Assembly (NCBI GenBank): GCA_002717855.1
Contig: PBCD01000008.1
Location: 1 to 7,539 of the forward strand
DNA length: 7,539 bases
Source: Rickettsiales bacterium
GTDB lineage: Bacteria > Pseudomonadota > Alphaproteobacteria > TMED127
Reading direction: 5' to 3'
Positions 1 to 6,372 of the stretch are shown here, one piece after another; positions within the stretch are counted from its first letter, which is position 1, and every line of letters starts with the position of its first letter. Both the position numbers and the translations under genes were made by a program. The notes beneath the pieces were generated by a model. The model saw only the letters and a list, made by a program, of their open reading frames with translations, did not search any database and was not told the DNA's origin.

Positions 1-1
1 A

Positions 2-27
2 TTTTTTTTTTTTTTTTTTTTTTTTTT
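2..27. repeat. 26-nt poly-T homopolymer
   Basis: An uninterrupted run of 26 T opens the window, apart from the first base, and lies 107 bp upstream of the regulator gene at 135. No GC-rich stem precedes it within the window, so it cannot be called a terminator from what is visible. It could be the T tail of a terminator whose stem lies to the left, a slippage-prone tract, or a length error at a contig edge. Confidence 0.9.
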
Positions 28-78
28 GGTTGTAAAAACAATAGCTTAAAATAAAAATTTTTTTTAAAATTGGCTTAT

Positions 79-94
79 TGTCAGGATTCTGACA
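79..94. promoter_or_regulatory. Candidate FleQ-box-like operator in the leader of the regulator gene
   Basis: TGTCAG-GATT-CTGACA is a perfect 6-bp inverted repeat with a 4-nt centre, ending 40 bp before the ATG at 135. Its core at 80-93 reads GTCA-N6-TGAC, which has the half-sites and spacing of the known Pseudomonas FleQ box (GTCA-N-TAAAT-TGAC). The downstream gene encodes a FleQ/FlrA-like protein, so autoregulation is a natural inference. Weak sigma-70-like hexamers flank or overlap it: TTGGCT at 70-75 and CATTAT at 93-98, 17 bp apart and each matching the consensus at 4 of 6. That placement between -35 and -10 would suit repression. The dyad is seen directly; its function is inferred. A degenerate second copy may lie at 113-126 (AGCA-N6-TGAC). 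Confidence 0.45.
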
Positions 95-134
95 TTATTA
101 AATAATGAATAAAGCAATTTTTTGACACTAAAAT

Positions 135-1208
135 ATGGAAAAAATTGAAGACATCATAAAAGGAGAATGCGAGGCTACTAAACAATTAAAAAAGTTAGTT
201 TCGATGGTCTCTTTATCACCTTCAACAGTCTTATTAAGAGGGGAAACAGGTTGTGGAAAAGATGTTGTTGCGCGTGCAATCCATTATAGTTCCAAAAGAA
301 AAGGTCAACTAGTAAATGTTAATTGCGCTGCAATTCCCTCTGAACTTTTGGAGTCTGAACTTTTTGGTCATGAAAAGGGTGCATTTACGGGTGCGGATTC
401 TCAAAGACATGGAAGATTTGAACTTTCAGATTCCGGTACCTTGTTTCTAGATGAGATTGGTGATATGCCTATGACCCTTCAGGCTAAATTGTTAAGAGCT
501 ATAGAAACAAAAAAAATACAAAGAGTTGGTGGAAAAAAAGAAATTAATTTAGATTTACGTTTAGTTTGTGCAACTCATCAAAATATAGAACAAAAAATTG
601 AGGAGGGTAGTTTTAGAGCAGATCTTTTTTTTAGAATTAATGTGTTTCCCATTGAAATACCAACCCTGGCAGAAAGAAATGATGATATTCCGACCCTGGT
701 CGAGTACATGATAGAGGAAATGAAAAGTTATGGAGCACAGATCCCCAAGTTTGATAACTCCGCTCTTAGAGCATTAAAGGAGTATATTTGGCCTGGTAAC
801 GTAAGAGAATTAAAGAATGTGATAGAAAGAGCATCAATTTTATTCCCAAATAAAGTAGTTGATTCAAGAAATGTTAAAGATAATTTAATAAGAATTAGCT
901 TACCCCAAGATCAAAAGGAAAAAGAAGAGTTATGGAACTTAACGTCAGATTTAGTAAAGTTAAATGATACTCAAGAAAATACTGATCACGTATTACCACA
1001 CCCTAGTCATTACAAAAAATGGTTTGAGTATATGGATAAGATTGATCTTAGAAGATATTTAAGTGAGGTTGAAATGACGTTAATTGAATCGGCTTTAGAA
1101 AAAAATGAAGGATCTGTTACAAAAGCGTCAGAATGTTTAAAAATAAATAGGACTACATTAATAGAAAAAATGAAAAAACTTTCAATTCAAAAAGTTATTG
1201 AGAGTTGA
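135..1208 (+). CDS. FleQ/FlrA-like sigma-54 enhancer-binding protein lacking an N-terminal sensory domain
   Basis: This is a bacterial enhancer-binding protein, an AAA+ ATPase that remodels sigma-54 RNA polymerase into open complexes. The AAA+ core begins almost at residue 1. It has Walker A GETGCGK (36-42), the sigma-54 contact loop GAFTGA (82-87), Walker B with D106-E107, a sensor I-like CATH (145-148), the arginine-finger segment FRADLFFR (160-167) and WPGNVREL (219-226). A linker follows, then a Fis-type helix-turn-helix at about 305-350 ending RTTLIEKMKKL. The helix-turn-helix and the stretch FPIEIPTLAERNDDIP (171-186) resemble FleQ/FlrA, the flagellar master regulators. At 357 aa it is shorter than FleQ (about 490) because the receiver-like domain is absent, much as in PspF. 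The start is firm: an in-frame TAA lies at 129-131, though no Shine-Dalgarno sequence is evident. FleQ's LFRS c-di-GMP motif is not seen; the aligned stretch near residues 4-10 reads IEDIIKG. Control may therefore depend on expression level or a partner protein. The sigma-54 activator call is very secure; the flagellar role is inferred from similarity, and no flagellar gene is nearby. Confidence 0.9.
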   Translation: MEKIEDIIKGECEATKQLKKLVSMVSLSPSTVLLRGETGCGKDVVARAIHYSSKRKGQLVNVNCAAIPSELLESELFGHEKGAFTGADSQRHGRFELSDSGTLFLDEIGDMPMTLQAKLLRAIETKKIQRVGGKKEINLDLRLVCATHQNIEQKIEEGSFRADLFFRINVFPIEIPTLAERNDDIPTLVEYMIEEMKSYGAQIPKFDNSALRALKEYIWPGNVRELKNVIERASILFPNKVVDSRNVKDNLIRISLPQDQKEKEELWNLTSDLVKLNDTQENTDHVLPHPSHYKKWFEYMDKIDLRRYLSEVEMTLIESALEKNEGSVTKASECLKINRTTLIEKMKKLSIQKVIES

Positions 1209-2121
1209 TATTTTTTTTTCCTAAATGCATAATTTTTTTTTTTTTTGCTATGCTAATCTGTTTAATACGTTCTTTAAAACGTTCCTTTTGTTTGCTTGTT
1301 GTTTTTTTATAACATTTATTACATGATATTCCTTTTTTATAATATTTTGAAAAAGTATCTTCTTTTGTCAATGCAGATTTGCAAGCAAAACATTGTATAA
1401 ATTTTCCTTTTTTCAATGAATGATTCACTGATACTCTATCATCAAAAACAAAACATTCACCATTCCATAAACTATTTTTTTTTTCTGTAACCTTTAAATA
1501 GTTCAAGATACCTCCCTTGAGTTGGTAAATATTTTTAAAACCTTTCTCTATCATATAAGATGAGGCTTTTTCACATCTAATACCACCAGTGCAATACATA
1601 GCAATAACTTTATTTTTAAGGTTTTTTTTATTTTTCTCTACCCATTTCGGAAATTCGCTGAAGGATGAGGTGTTTGTAGAAATAGAGTTTTTAAAATTTC
1701 CAATCTCAGATTCATATGTGTTCCGTGTATCTACAACAACAGTATCTTCTTTTTTCAAAAAAACTTCCCACTCTTTGGGTTCAAGAAATTGAGCGGTAAA
1801 TTTTTGAACATCTACATGATGGACTCCCATTTTAACAATCTCATTTTTAATTTTTACTTTTTTCCTTATAAAAGGGTAATTTGAACATGTGTATTTTTTA
1901 AAATTAATATTCAAACATACGTTGTCAAGTATTAATGATTTAAGCTTTTCTAAGTTGTCTAAATCACCAGAAATCGCTCCATTTATTCCTTCATCAGCAA
2001 TCAGAATAGTGCCAAAAATAGAGTTAGTTTTCATCACGTTTAGTAATTTTTTTTTTAAGTTAGACTTATTTACAACTGTGATAAATTTGTGGAATGAGAA
2101 AATAAATATTTTTTTTTTCAT
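1195..2121 (-). CDS. trhO: tRNA uridine(34) hydroxylase TrhO (rhodanese family, YceA type)
   Basis: TrhO catalyses oxygen-dependent 5-hydroxylation of uridine 34 in tRNAs, the first step towards 5-alkoxyuridine wobble modifications, in the cytoplasm. The N-terminal YceA-type domain carries the diagnostic ADEGINGAISG (42-52). The rhodanese domain (about 120-210) has VDTRN (130-134) and the catalytic loop CTGGIRC (177-183), with C177 as the nucleophile position, followed by EKAS and LKGGILNYL. After that comes WNGECFVFDDRV (219-230) and a four-cysteine, probably zinc-binding, pair of motifs: CFAC (244-247) and CNKC (267-270). The length of 308 aa is usual for the family. The C-terminus is a lysine-rich tail. 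The gene converges on the sigma-54 regulator and overlaps its 3' end by 14 bp. Three A tracts of 10, 14 and 10 nt on the coding strand, one directly after the ATG, make it slippage-prone. No Shine-Dalgarno sequence is visible. The call rests on all family motifs being present. Confidence 0.94.
   Translation of the reverse strand: MKKKIFIFSFHKFITVVNKSNLKKKLLNVMKTNSIFGTILIADEGINGAISGDLDNLEKLKSLILDNVCLNINFKKYTCSNYPFIRKKVKIKNEIVKMGVHHVDVQKFTAQFLEPKEWEVFLKKEDTVVVDTRNTYESEIGNFKNSISTNTSSFSEFPKWVEKNKKNLKNKVIAMYCTGGIRCEKASSYMIEKGFKNIYQLKGGILNYLKVTEKKNSLWNGECFVFDDRVSVNHSLKKGKFIQCFACKSALTKEDTFSKYYKKGISCNKCYKKTTSKQKERFKERIKQISIAKKKKIMHLGKKNINSQ
1233..1246 (-). repeat. 14-nt A tract inside the trhO coding strand
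   Basis: The plus strand shows 14 consecutive T, which read as a run of lysine codons near residues 293-297 of TrhO. Only about a dozen residues follow, so a slip of one base would change just the tail, which lies outside the rhodanese and cysteine motifs. A separate 9-T run sits at 1211-1219. Confidence 0.85.
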
Positions 2122-2216
2122 AATAATTTTGTTTAGTTATTAAAAAAATTATTTATATTGCATTTAAATTAATTAATTTTATTTAATTAGTAAACATAAT
2201 ATATTAGTAATTAAAG

Positions 2217-2384
2217 ATGACTATAAATTCTCCCTGTTTAGGAATATGTAAACTTGATGCAGATAGAAAAAATTGCACGTCTTGCTTTAGAAGTATTGAT
2301 GAGATCGAAAACTGGATAAACTTTTCATTTAAACAAAAGAAAAAAATATTAAAAGAATTAAGTAAGAGGCGTCAAAAAAAATGA
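2217..2384 (+). CDS. DUF1289 family small cysteine-motif protein
   Basis: A 55-aa protein, identified by reading the frame directly. It starts MTINSPCLGICKLD and carries four cysteines, C7, C11, C20 and C23, in the arrangement C-x3-C-x8-C-x2-C, followed by RSIDEIENW (25-33). This SPC-G-C-x(n)-C-x2-C-R-x2-DEI-x-W signature is that of DUF1289, a family of small proteobacterial proteins whose function is not established; the cysteine spacing suggests metal binding. The C-terminus is a lysine- and arginine-rich helix. The stop codon overlaps the next gene's start as ATGA at 2381-2384, so the two are probably translated together. The gene is divergent from trhO across a 95-bp AT-rich gap. That gap holds TATAAT-like hexamers such as CATAAT (2195-2200) and TATATT (2200-2205), but no convincing -35. 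No clear Shine-Dalgarno sequence precedes the ATG. Confidence 0.88.
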   Translation: MTINSPCLGICKLDADRKNCTSCFRSIDEIENWINFSFKQKKKILKELSKRRQKK

Positions 2385-2704
2385 GAATAAAATTTTTTCT
2401 TTTTCTTTTTATCATTTTTGTCTTAGAAAAATCGAACATTAGGGCTAGTGATAATTGGGTTGGAAAATGGTTAGCTTTAGACCAGTGGCAGTCAGAATTT
2501 AGTATAATTTTAAAAAAAAATGGAATTGCTAGATCAAATTATGGTGACGGACAAAAAGGCTTTTGGAAAATTATTGATGGTAACGTTTTAATAAAATGGA
2601 ATTCTGGAAAAGAAGACTTTATTTTTAGAGGTGTAATGGGAATTCAGAGATTGCATAAATCAACGCAGAGTGAGTATACTTCTGGTATGAAAAAAATTAA
2701 TTAA
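2381..2704 (+). CDS. Unrecognised small exported protein
   Basis: I do not recognise this 107-aa protein. It begins with a Sec-type signal peptide: R2 and K4, a hydrophobic stretch at about 5-15, and a plausible cleavage after A22 or S23. The mature part, about 85 residues, is rich in short alternating hydrophobic segments and tryptophans (W26, W30, W36, W62, W73), with glycine/asparagine turns. This is consistent with a small beta-sandwich or lipocalin-like fold in the periplasm. It has no cysteine, so it is neither a lipoprotein nor disulfide-bonded. The start is set by the ATGA overlap with the DUF1289 gene and by AAGAGG at 2364-2369, 11 nt upstream. The 3' end overlaps the convergent DUF2794 gene by 8 bp. 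The coding call is good; the fold suggestion is only a guess. Confidence 0.75.
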   Translation: MRIKFFLFLFIIFVLEKSNIRASDNWVGKWLALDQWQSEFSIILKKNGIARSNYGDGQKGFWKIIDGNVLIKWNSGKEDFIFRGVMGIQRLHKSTQSEYTSGMKKIN

Positions 2705-3017
2705 TTAGGGTAAGTTTTGGTTTTTGAAAATAAATTAATACCTTAGAAAGTGATTCTGATTTTCTGATTAATTTTGAGTTAGACCACAATGAAAAAATAG
2801 GATTATTATTCCTATTTTTTATTATTTCAAATGTCGGTTCAGCAAATGAAGATTTATGAATACAAAAAAGAGCATAATTACTTCTAAAACAGATTGAATA
2901 ATCTTTCCATTCACCTGAAGAAATTTTTTCACTATATATTTCCATAATCTTATTAATTTCAAACTTTTCAAATCTTATTAGTTTTCTTTTTTTAGTTTTT
3001 AGTTTTAATATTCTCAT
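2697..3017 (-). CDS. DUF2794 family protein
   Basis: A 106-aa protein matching the pattern of DUF2794, a family found almost only in Alphaproteobacteria and of unknown function. The recognisable core is FEKFEINKIMEIYSEKISSG (16-35) followed by EWKDYSICF (36-44). An alternating beta-strand region comes next, with an F-x-I-H-K stretch (51-55) and a P-x-F-E-I-I-K stretch (61-67) in the family's usual places. No signal peptide or membrane segment is present, so it is probably cytoplasmic. It is transcribed divergently from the yfgM-like gene across an 83-bp gap holding a 9-bp inverted repeat, and converges on the exported protein at 2381-2704. The start is the first ATG of the frame; the first 13 residues are basic and poorly conserved, so the true start could lie slightly downstream. 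Its presence supports an alphaproteobacterial origin. Confidence 0.82.
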   Translation of the reverse strand: MRILKLKTKKRKLIRFEKFEINKIMEIYSEKISSGEWKDYSICFRSNYALFCIHKSSFAEPTFEIIKNRNNNPIFSLWSNSKLIRKSESLSKVLIYFQKPKLTLIN

Positions 3018-3040
3018 TTTAATAATTTGAATTTTTTATG

Positions 3041-3069
3041 AAATGATATAAATATACTTAATATCATTT
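3041..3069. repeat. 9-bp inverted repeat in the DUF2794/yfgM divergent intergenic region
   Basis: AAATGATAT at 3041-3049 pairs perfectly with ATATCATTT at 3061-3069 around an 11-nt centre. It lies between two divergent starts (3017 and 3101) and overlaps AT-rich hexamers that could be -10 elements: TATAAA at 3047-3052 and TATACT at 3053-3058. TTGAAT at 3027-3032 is a possible -35, but its spacing to either is 14 or 20 bp. It could be an operator, or chance in near-pure A+T sequence. Confidence 0.4.
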
Positions 3070-3100
3070 TATTATTATTATTTTATATTGCCAGAGAAAA

Positions 3101-3745
3101 ATGAGTGAAGAATTTATTAGAGAAGTTGATGAAGAGTTACAAGAGGAAAAGTATGCTAAAATATGGAAGAAGATTGGACCTTATGTAATAAGTTTAGCTA
3201 TAGGTATTGTACTATTTACCTCAGGTGTTGTTTTTTGGAATAAGTATACTGAAAATAAAAAACAAAAATTAGGTGATGATTTTACAGCTGCTGTTGAGCT
3301 TATAAAAGAAGAGGATTACGATACAGCATTGATTGCTCTTGAAAGAATCACTGATAAAGCTTCGGATGGATACGTAACCATGGCAAAAATGAAAAAAGCT
3401 TCGATTTTAATTAAAAAAAAACAAATTTTAGAAGGTTTGAGAATTTATGAAGATTTAGAAAGAACAGCTTTTGACCAATCATTTAAAGATATGTCAACAA
3501 TTCTTTTCGTTTTAAATGCTATTGATCATAAATCGTCTGAACTTTTGTTAAGTAAAATTGAAAGACTGACAACAAATAGTTCTTGGAAATTTTCTGCACT
3601 AGAACTTAAAGGTTTTATTTTATTTAAAGATAAAAATTTTTCTGAATCAAAAAGAACTTTTAACACAATTATAAAAATGGGTAATGCACCTGTCACTTTG
3701 GCTTCTAGAGCTCGTGATATGGTAGATTTTTTAGAAGGCAAGTAA
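3101..3745 (+). CDS. YfgM-like membrane-anchored TPR protein
   Basis: This 214-aa protein has the layout of YfgM/TPR_21 proteins: an acidic cytoplasmic N-terminus (MSEEFIREVDEELQEEK), a single membrane segment at about 27-46, and a helical TPR-like region from about 57 to the end facing the periplasm. Several helix pairs are visible, for example around ALIALERITDKASDGYV and SWKFSALELKGFILFKDKNF. In E. coli, YfgM is an ancillary SecYEG translocon subunit that works with the periplasmic chaperone PpiD on outer-membrane and periplasmic clients. Its gene precedes bamB and der, exactly the order seen here, which strengthens the call. The Shine-Dalgarno sequence is weak (AGAGA at 3093-3097). This gene probably opens the operon that continues through bamB, der and the sulfide dehydrogenase genes. 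Only the yfgM family label is uncertain; a generic alphaproteobacterial TPR protein at this locus is the alternative. Confidence 0.85.
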   Translation: MSEEFIREVDEELQEEKYAKIWKKIGPYVISLAIGIVLFTSGVVFWNKYTENKKQKLGDDFTAAVELIKEEDYDTALIALERITDKASDGYVTMAKMKKASILIKKKQILEGLRIYEDLERTAFDQSFKDMSTILFVLNAIDHKSSELLLSKIERLTTNSSWKFSALELKGFILFKDKNFSESKRTFNTIIKMGNAPVTLASRARDMVDFLEGK

Positions 3746-3746
3746 A

Positions 3747-5036
3747 TTGTTAAAGCTATTATTCTTTTTTTTACTGATGGCATTTAGCTCATGTTCGATT
3801 CTTGATTACTTTGAAGAAGAGGAAATTAAACTTACTGGAAAAAGAGAAAAAGTTTTTAAAAACGACGAAAAGAGATTAGTAAAATCGTTCTCAAAAGTTA
3901 ATCTACCAGAACCAGAATTAATTAAAGATTGGTCACAAAGCAATCAAAATACCTTTAATCATAATTTCCATTTTCTAAGTAAAAAAAACCTTAAAAAGCA
4001 GTGGAAAAAAAAAATTGGAAAAGGTAAAAGTAAGATAGGTCCATACATTGCAAAGCCTATTGTTTATAAAAATTTAATATTTACCATTGATAACAAATCT
4101 AAAATTGAAGTTCGTAATACTGAGCAAGGTGACTTAGTTTGGACTAAAGTTCTTTCTGAAGAAAAAAAAGAAAAAATCAATTTTACAGGAGGATTAGCAG
4201 CCAATAATGACGTTTTATTTATTACAACAGGTCTTGGAAATATTTATGCATTGAATTATTTAGATGGTAATATAATTTGGAAAGAAAATATCCTTACACA
4301 GATTTCTGCTCCTCCAGTTATTAGTAAACAAAAAGTTTTTGTTACCACAGATGATAACCAGTTAATTGTTTTTGACGAAACTAATGGAGATGAAATTTGG
4401 AACCATAACGGTAATATAGAAAACGTTTCTATAATTGGTGGAGTTAATCCAGCAATAAAAAATGGTATAGTATATGTAACATATTCAACCGGAGAAATTT
4501 ATGCATTGAATGAAAACAATGGCACAATTCAATGGTACGAAAATTTGGGTGATACTGGTTTGTTCGGAGACGGATTGATTACTGATATACAATCGCCTCC
4601 AGTAATTTTTGAAGATAATTTGTATGTTTCTAGTTTTTCAGGAAAATTTGTTGTATTTAACTTAATTGATGGAGAAAGAAGTTGGGAATTAGATTTAACA
4701 ACGATTAATCCAATAGTTATTTCAGGAGATTACATCTTTTTAACAGACACTAACAGTAAATTATATTGTATAGAAAAAAAGGAAGGAAAAATAATATGGG
4801 TTGTTCAATTAAAAAAAAATATAAAAAAAAAAGTCATAAGTTGGGTTGGCCCTGTTCTTTCTTCATATAAACTTATACTAGCTAGCTCAGAGGGAAAAAT
4901 AATATCACTATCTCCTTTTGATGGTAATATAATAAGTGTTTCTGATGAAAAAGTACCAATTACAATTTCACCAATACATGCGGGTACATCTATTTATTTT
5001 TTAACAGAAAACGGTGAACTAATAGCATATAAATAA
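3747..5036 (+). CDS. bamB: Outer membrane protein assembly lipoprotein BamB
   Basis: BamB is the beta-propeller lipoprotein of the BAM complex, which inserts beta-barrel proteins into the outer membrane. The 429-aa product starts with a lipoprotein signal (hydrophobic 2-13) and a lipobox-like FSSC with C16 as the lipidation site; phenylalanine at -3 is less usual than leucine. A low-complexity charged linker (about 20-90) leads to PQQ/WD40-like propeller repeats whose signature is an aromatic/aliphatic strand, then D/N-G, then I-x-W. Clear copies are at 120-132, 166-178, 206-218, 251-263, 301-313 and 339-351, with a degenerate one at 385-397. The start is TTG at 3747, one base after the yfgM stop, with AAGG at 3735-3738 spaced 8 nt. 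The first in-frame ATG (3777) would delete most of the signal peptide, so TTG is preferred. The gene order yfgM-bamB-der supports the assignment. Confidence 0.92.
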   Translation: MLKLLFFFLLMAFSSCSILDYFEEEEIKLTGKREKVFKNDEKRLVKSFSKVNLPEPELIKDWSQSNQNTFNHNFHFLSKKNLKKQWKKKIGKGKSKIGPYIAKPIVYKNLIFTIDNKSKIEVRNTEQGDLVWTKVLSEEKKEKINFTGGLAANNDVLFITTGLGNIYALNYLDGNIIWKENILTQISAPPVISKQKVFVTTDDNQLIVFDETNGDEIWNHNGNIENVSIIGGVNPAIKNGIVYVTYSTGEIYALNENNGTIQWYENLGDTGLFGDGLITDIQSPPVIFEDNLYVSSFSGKFVVFNLIDGERSWELDLTTINPIVISGDYIFLTDTNSKLYCIEKKEGKIIWVVQLKKNIKKKVISWVGPVLSSYKLILASSEGKIISLSPFDGNIISVSDEKVPITISPIHAGTSIYFLTENGELIAYK

Positions 5037-5037
5037 A

Positions 5038-6372
5038 ATGTGTTTTAATGTGATAATTCTGGGAAAACCAAATGTTGGAAAATCCTGTTTATTTAACGCA
5101 CTGTTAGAAAAAAACCTTGCATTGGTAAAAAACTATTCGGGTCTTACTAGGGATCTAAAGAAAATAAAAATTAACTATTTAGGAAAAAGTTATAATTTAA
5201 CTGATTCTGCAGGTATTCAAAAAACTTCTTCAAAAACATCTGATTTAAATAAAAAAATTCTAGAGTTAACAATGTCTGAGGTTAACAAATCAAATTTAAT
5301 TCTTTTTGTAATGGAGGGAAATAAGGAATTCACATGCGAAGATTTAGAAATTGTTAAATATTTGAGACGTATAAAAGTAAAAAAATTACTTATCATAAAT
5401 AAGTCTGAAGGAAAATTATTTCCTACAATTGAAAGTGACATAAAGAAAATTGGTTTAGGTGAACCACTTTTTGTTTCAGCTGAACATAAAATTGGAATTA
5501 CAGATCTCAAATTAAAAATAGATTCAGAAATTCCTGAAGATTTTAAAAAAACTATTGACGATTCCGAAAAATTTTCAGACCACTCAGTTGCGATTGTTGG
5601 AAAAACAAATACCGGGAAATCAACGCTTTTAAATTCTTTAGTTGGTAAAAAATTGTCTGTTACAGGAAATATTCCTCATATAACAAGAGATCCAGTTGAA
5701 GCAAATTTAGTTTGGAAAAATTTAAATTTTAGACTTTTTGACACTGCAGGAATGACTCGTTCAAAAAATAAAACCGAAAAAATTAATTTAATATCAATAA
5801 ATGAAACAAAAAGAAGGATTAGGTTATCTGAAGTCATAATATTGTTAATTGATATTAATAGTTATTTTGAAAAATTTAATTATCAATTAATAAAACTTAT
5901 AGTTGAAGAAGCTAGATGTTTAATAATAGTAATTAACAAAATAGATAAAATAAAAAAAATTTCAAAAGATTACATAAAAAAAAATATTTATAACTCTTTT
6001 CCTGAGATAACAAATTGTCCAATTTTTTTTATTTCAGCCTTACAAAAAAAAGGTTTGGAAGAACTTGTGGCTGGAATTATTAACGTCCTCCCAATTTGGC
6101 AAAAAAGAATAAATACAAATAAATTGAATAAATGGCTAAGTAAAATTTCAAAAATAACGCCTCCATCATTAAATAATGGTAAACAAGTAAAATTAAAATA
6201 TATTACTCAAGTGAATACCCGACCACCAAAATTTATATTGTTTACCAATTATCCCTTAGCTATAAAAGAAAATTATAAAAGATTTTTAATTAATAACCTA
6301 AAAAAAGTATTTAAGTTGGAGGGTATAATTATCACATTAAAAATAGTAAAATCTGATAATCCTTATGGTTAA
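5038..6372 (+). CDS. der: Ribosome biogenesis GTPase Der (EngA)
   Basis: Der is a tandem-GTPase assembly factor required for maturation of the 50S ribosomal subunit. G domain 1 shows G1 GKPNVGKS (9-16), T37 in LTRD, G3 DSAG (56-59), G4 NKSE (121-124) and G5 SAEH (147-150). G domain 2 shows GKTNTGKS (188-195), ITRDP (215-219), DTAG (235-238), NKID (300-303) and SAL (333-335). The C-terminal KH-like domain (about 355-444) contains VKLKYITQVNTRPP (384-397) and ends SDNPYG. The length of 444 aa is normal, and all motifs are intact. NKSE in place of NKxD in the first G4 is a variant I associate with alphaproteobacterial Der. The ATG follows the bamB stop by one base without a Shine-Dalgarno sequence, suggesting translational coupling. 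The 3' end overlaps the cytochrome gene by 8 bp. Confidence 0.97.
   Translation: MCFNVIILGKPNVGKSCLFNALLEKNLALVKNYSGLTRDLKKIKINYLGKSYNLTDSAGIQKTSSKTSDLNKKILELTMSEVNKSNLILFVMEGNKEFTCEDLEIVKYLRRIKVKKLLIINKSEGKLFPTIESDIKKIGLGEPLFVSAEHKIGITDLKLKIDSEIPEDFKKTIDDSEKFSDHSVAIVGKTNTGKSTLLNSLVGKKLSVTGNIPHITRDPVEANLVWKNLNFRLFDTAGMTRSKNKTEKINLISINETKRRIRLSEVIILLIDINSYFEKFNYQLIKLIVEEARCLIIVINKIDKIKKISKDYIKKNIYNSFPEITNCPIFFISALQKKGLEELVAGIINVLPIWQKRINTNKLNKWLSKISKITPPSLNNGKQVKLKYITQVNTRPPKFILFTNYPLAIKENYKRFLINNLKKVFKLEGIIITLKIVKSDNPYG

Noticed and set aside
70..85. TTGGC as a possible sigma-54 -24 element upstream of the regulator
   Set aside because: The position where the -12 GC should fall (84-85) reads GG, with no TTGC-like context.
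122..127. Perfect TTGACA -35 hexamer just before the regulator gene
   Set aside because: It lies 8 bp from the ATG, so its -10 would fall inside the coding sequence, and the bases at the right spacing (145-150) are not TATAAT-like.
1589..2143. Plus-strand open frames of 67 and 84 codons inside trhO
   Set aside because: They are antisense to a gene carrying all TrhO motifs, and their products are low-complexity phenylalanine-rich mirrors of lysine codons.
2122..2216. A specific promoter pair in the trhO/DUF1289 divergent gap
   Set aside because: Several TATAAT-like hexamers exist, but the sequence is almost pure A+T and no -35 at proper spacing stands out, so no single promoter can be supported.
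3526..3783. Minus-strand 85-codon frame across the yfgM/bamB junction
   Set aside because: It lies opposite two well-supported genes and has no recognisable domain or start context.
5217..5510. Minus-strand 97-codon frame inside der
   Set aside because: It overlaps the conserved G1 GTPase domain of Der and resembles no protein family.
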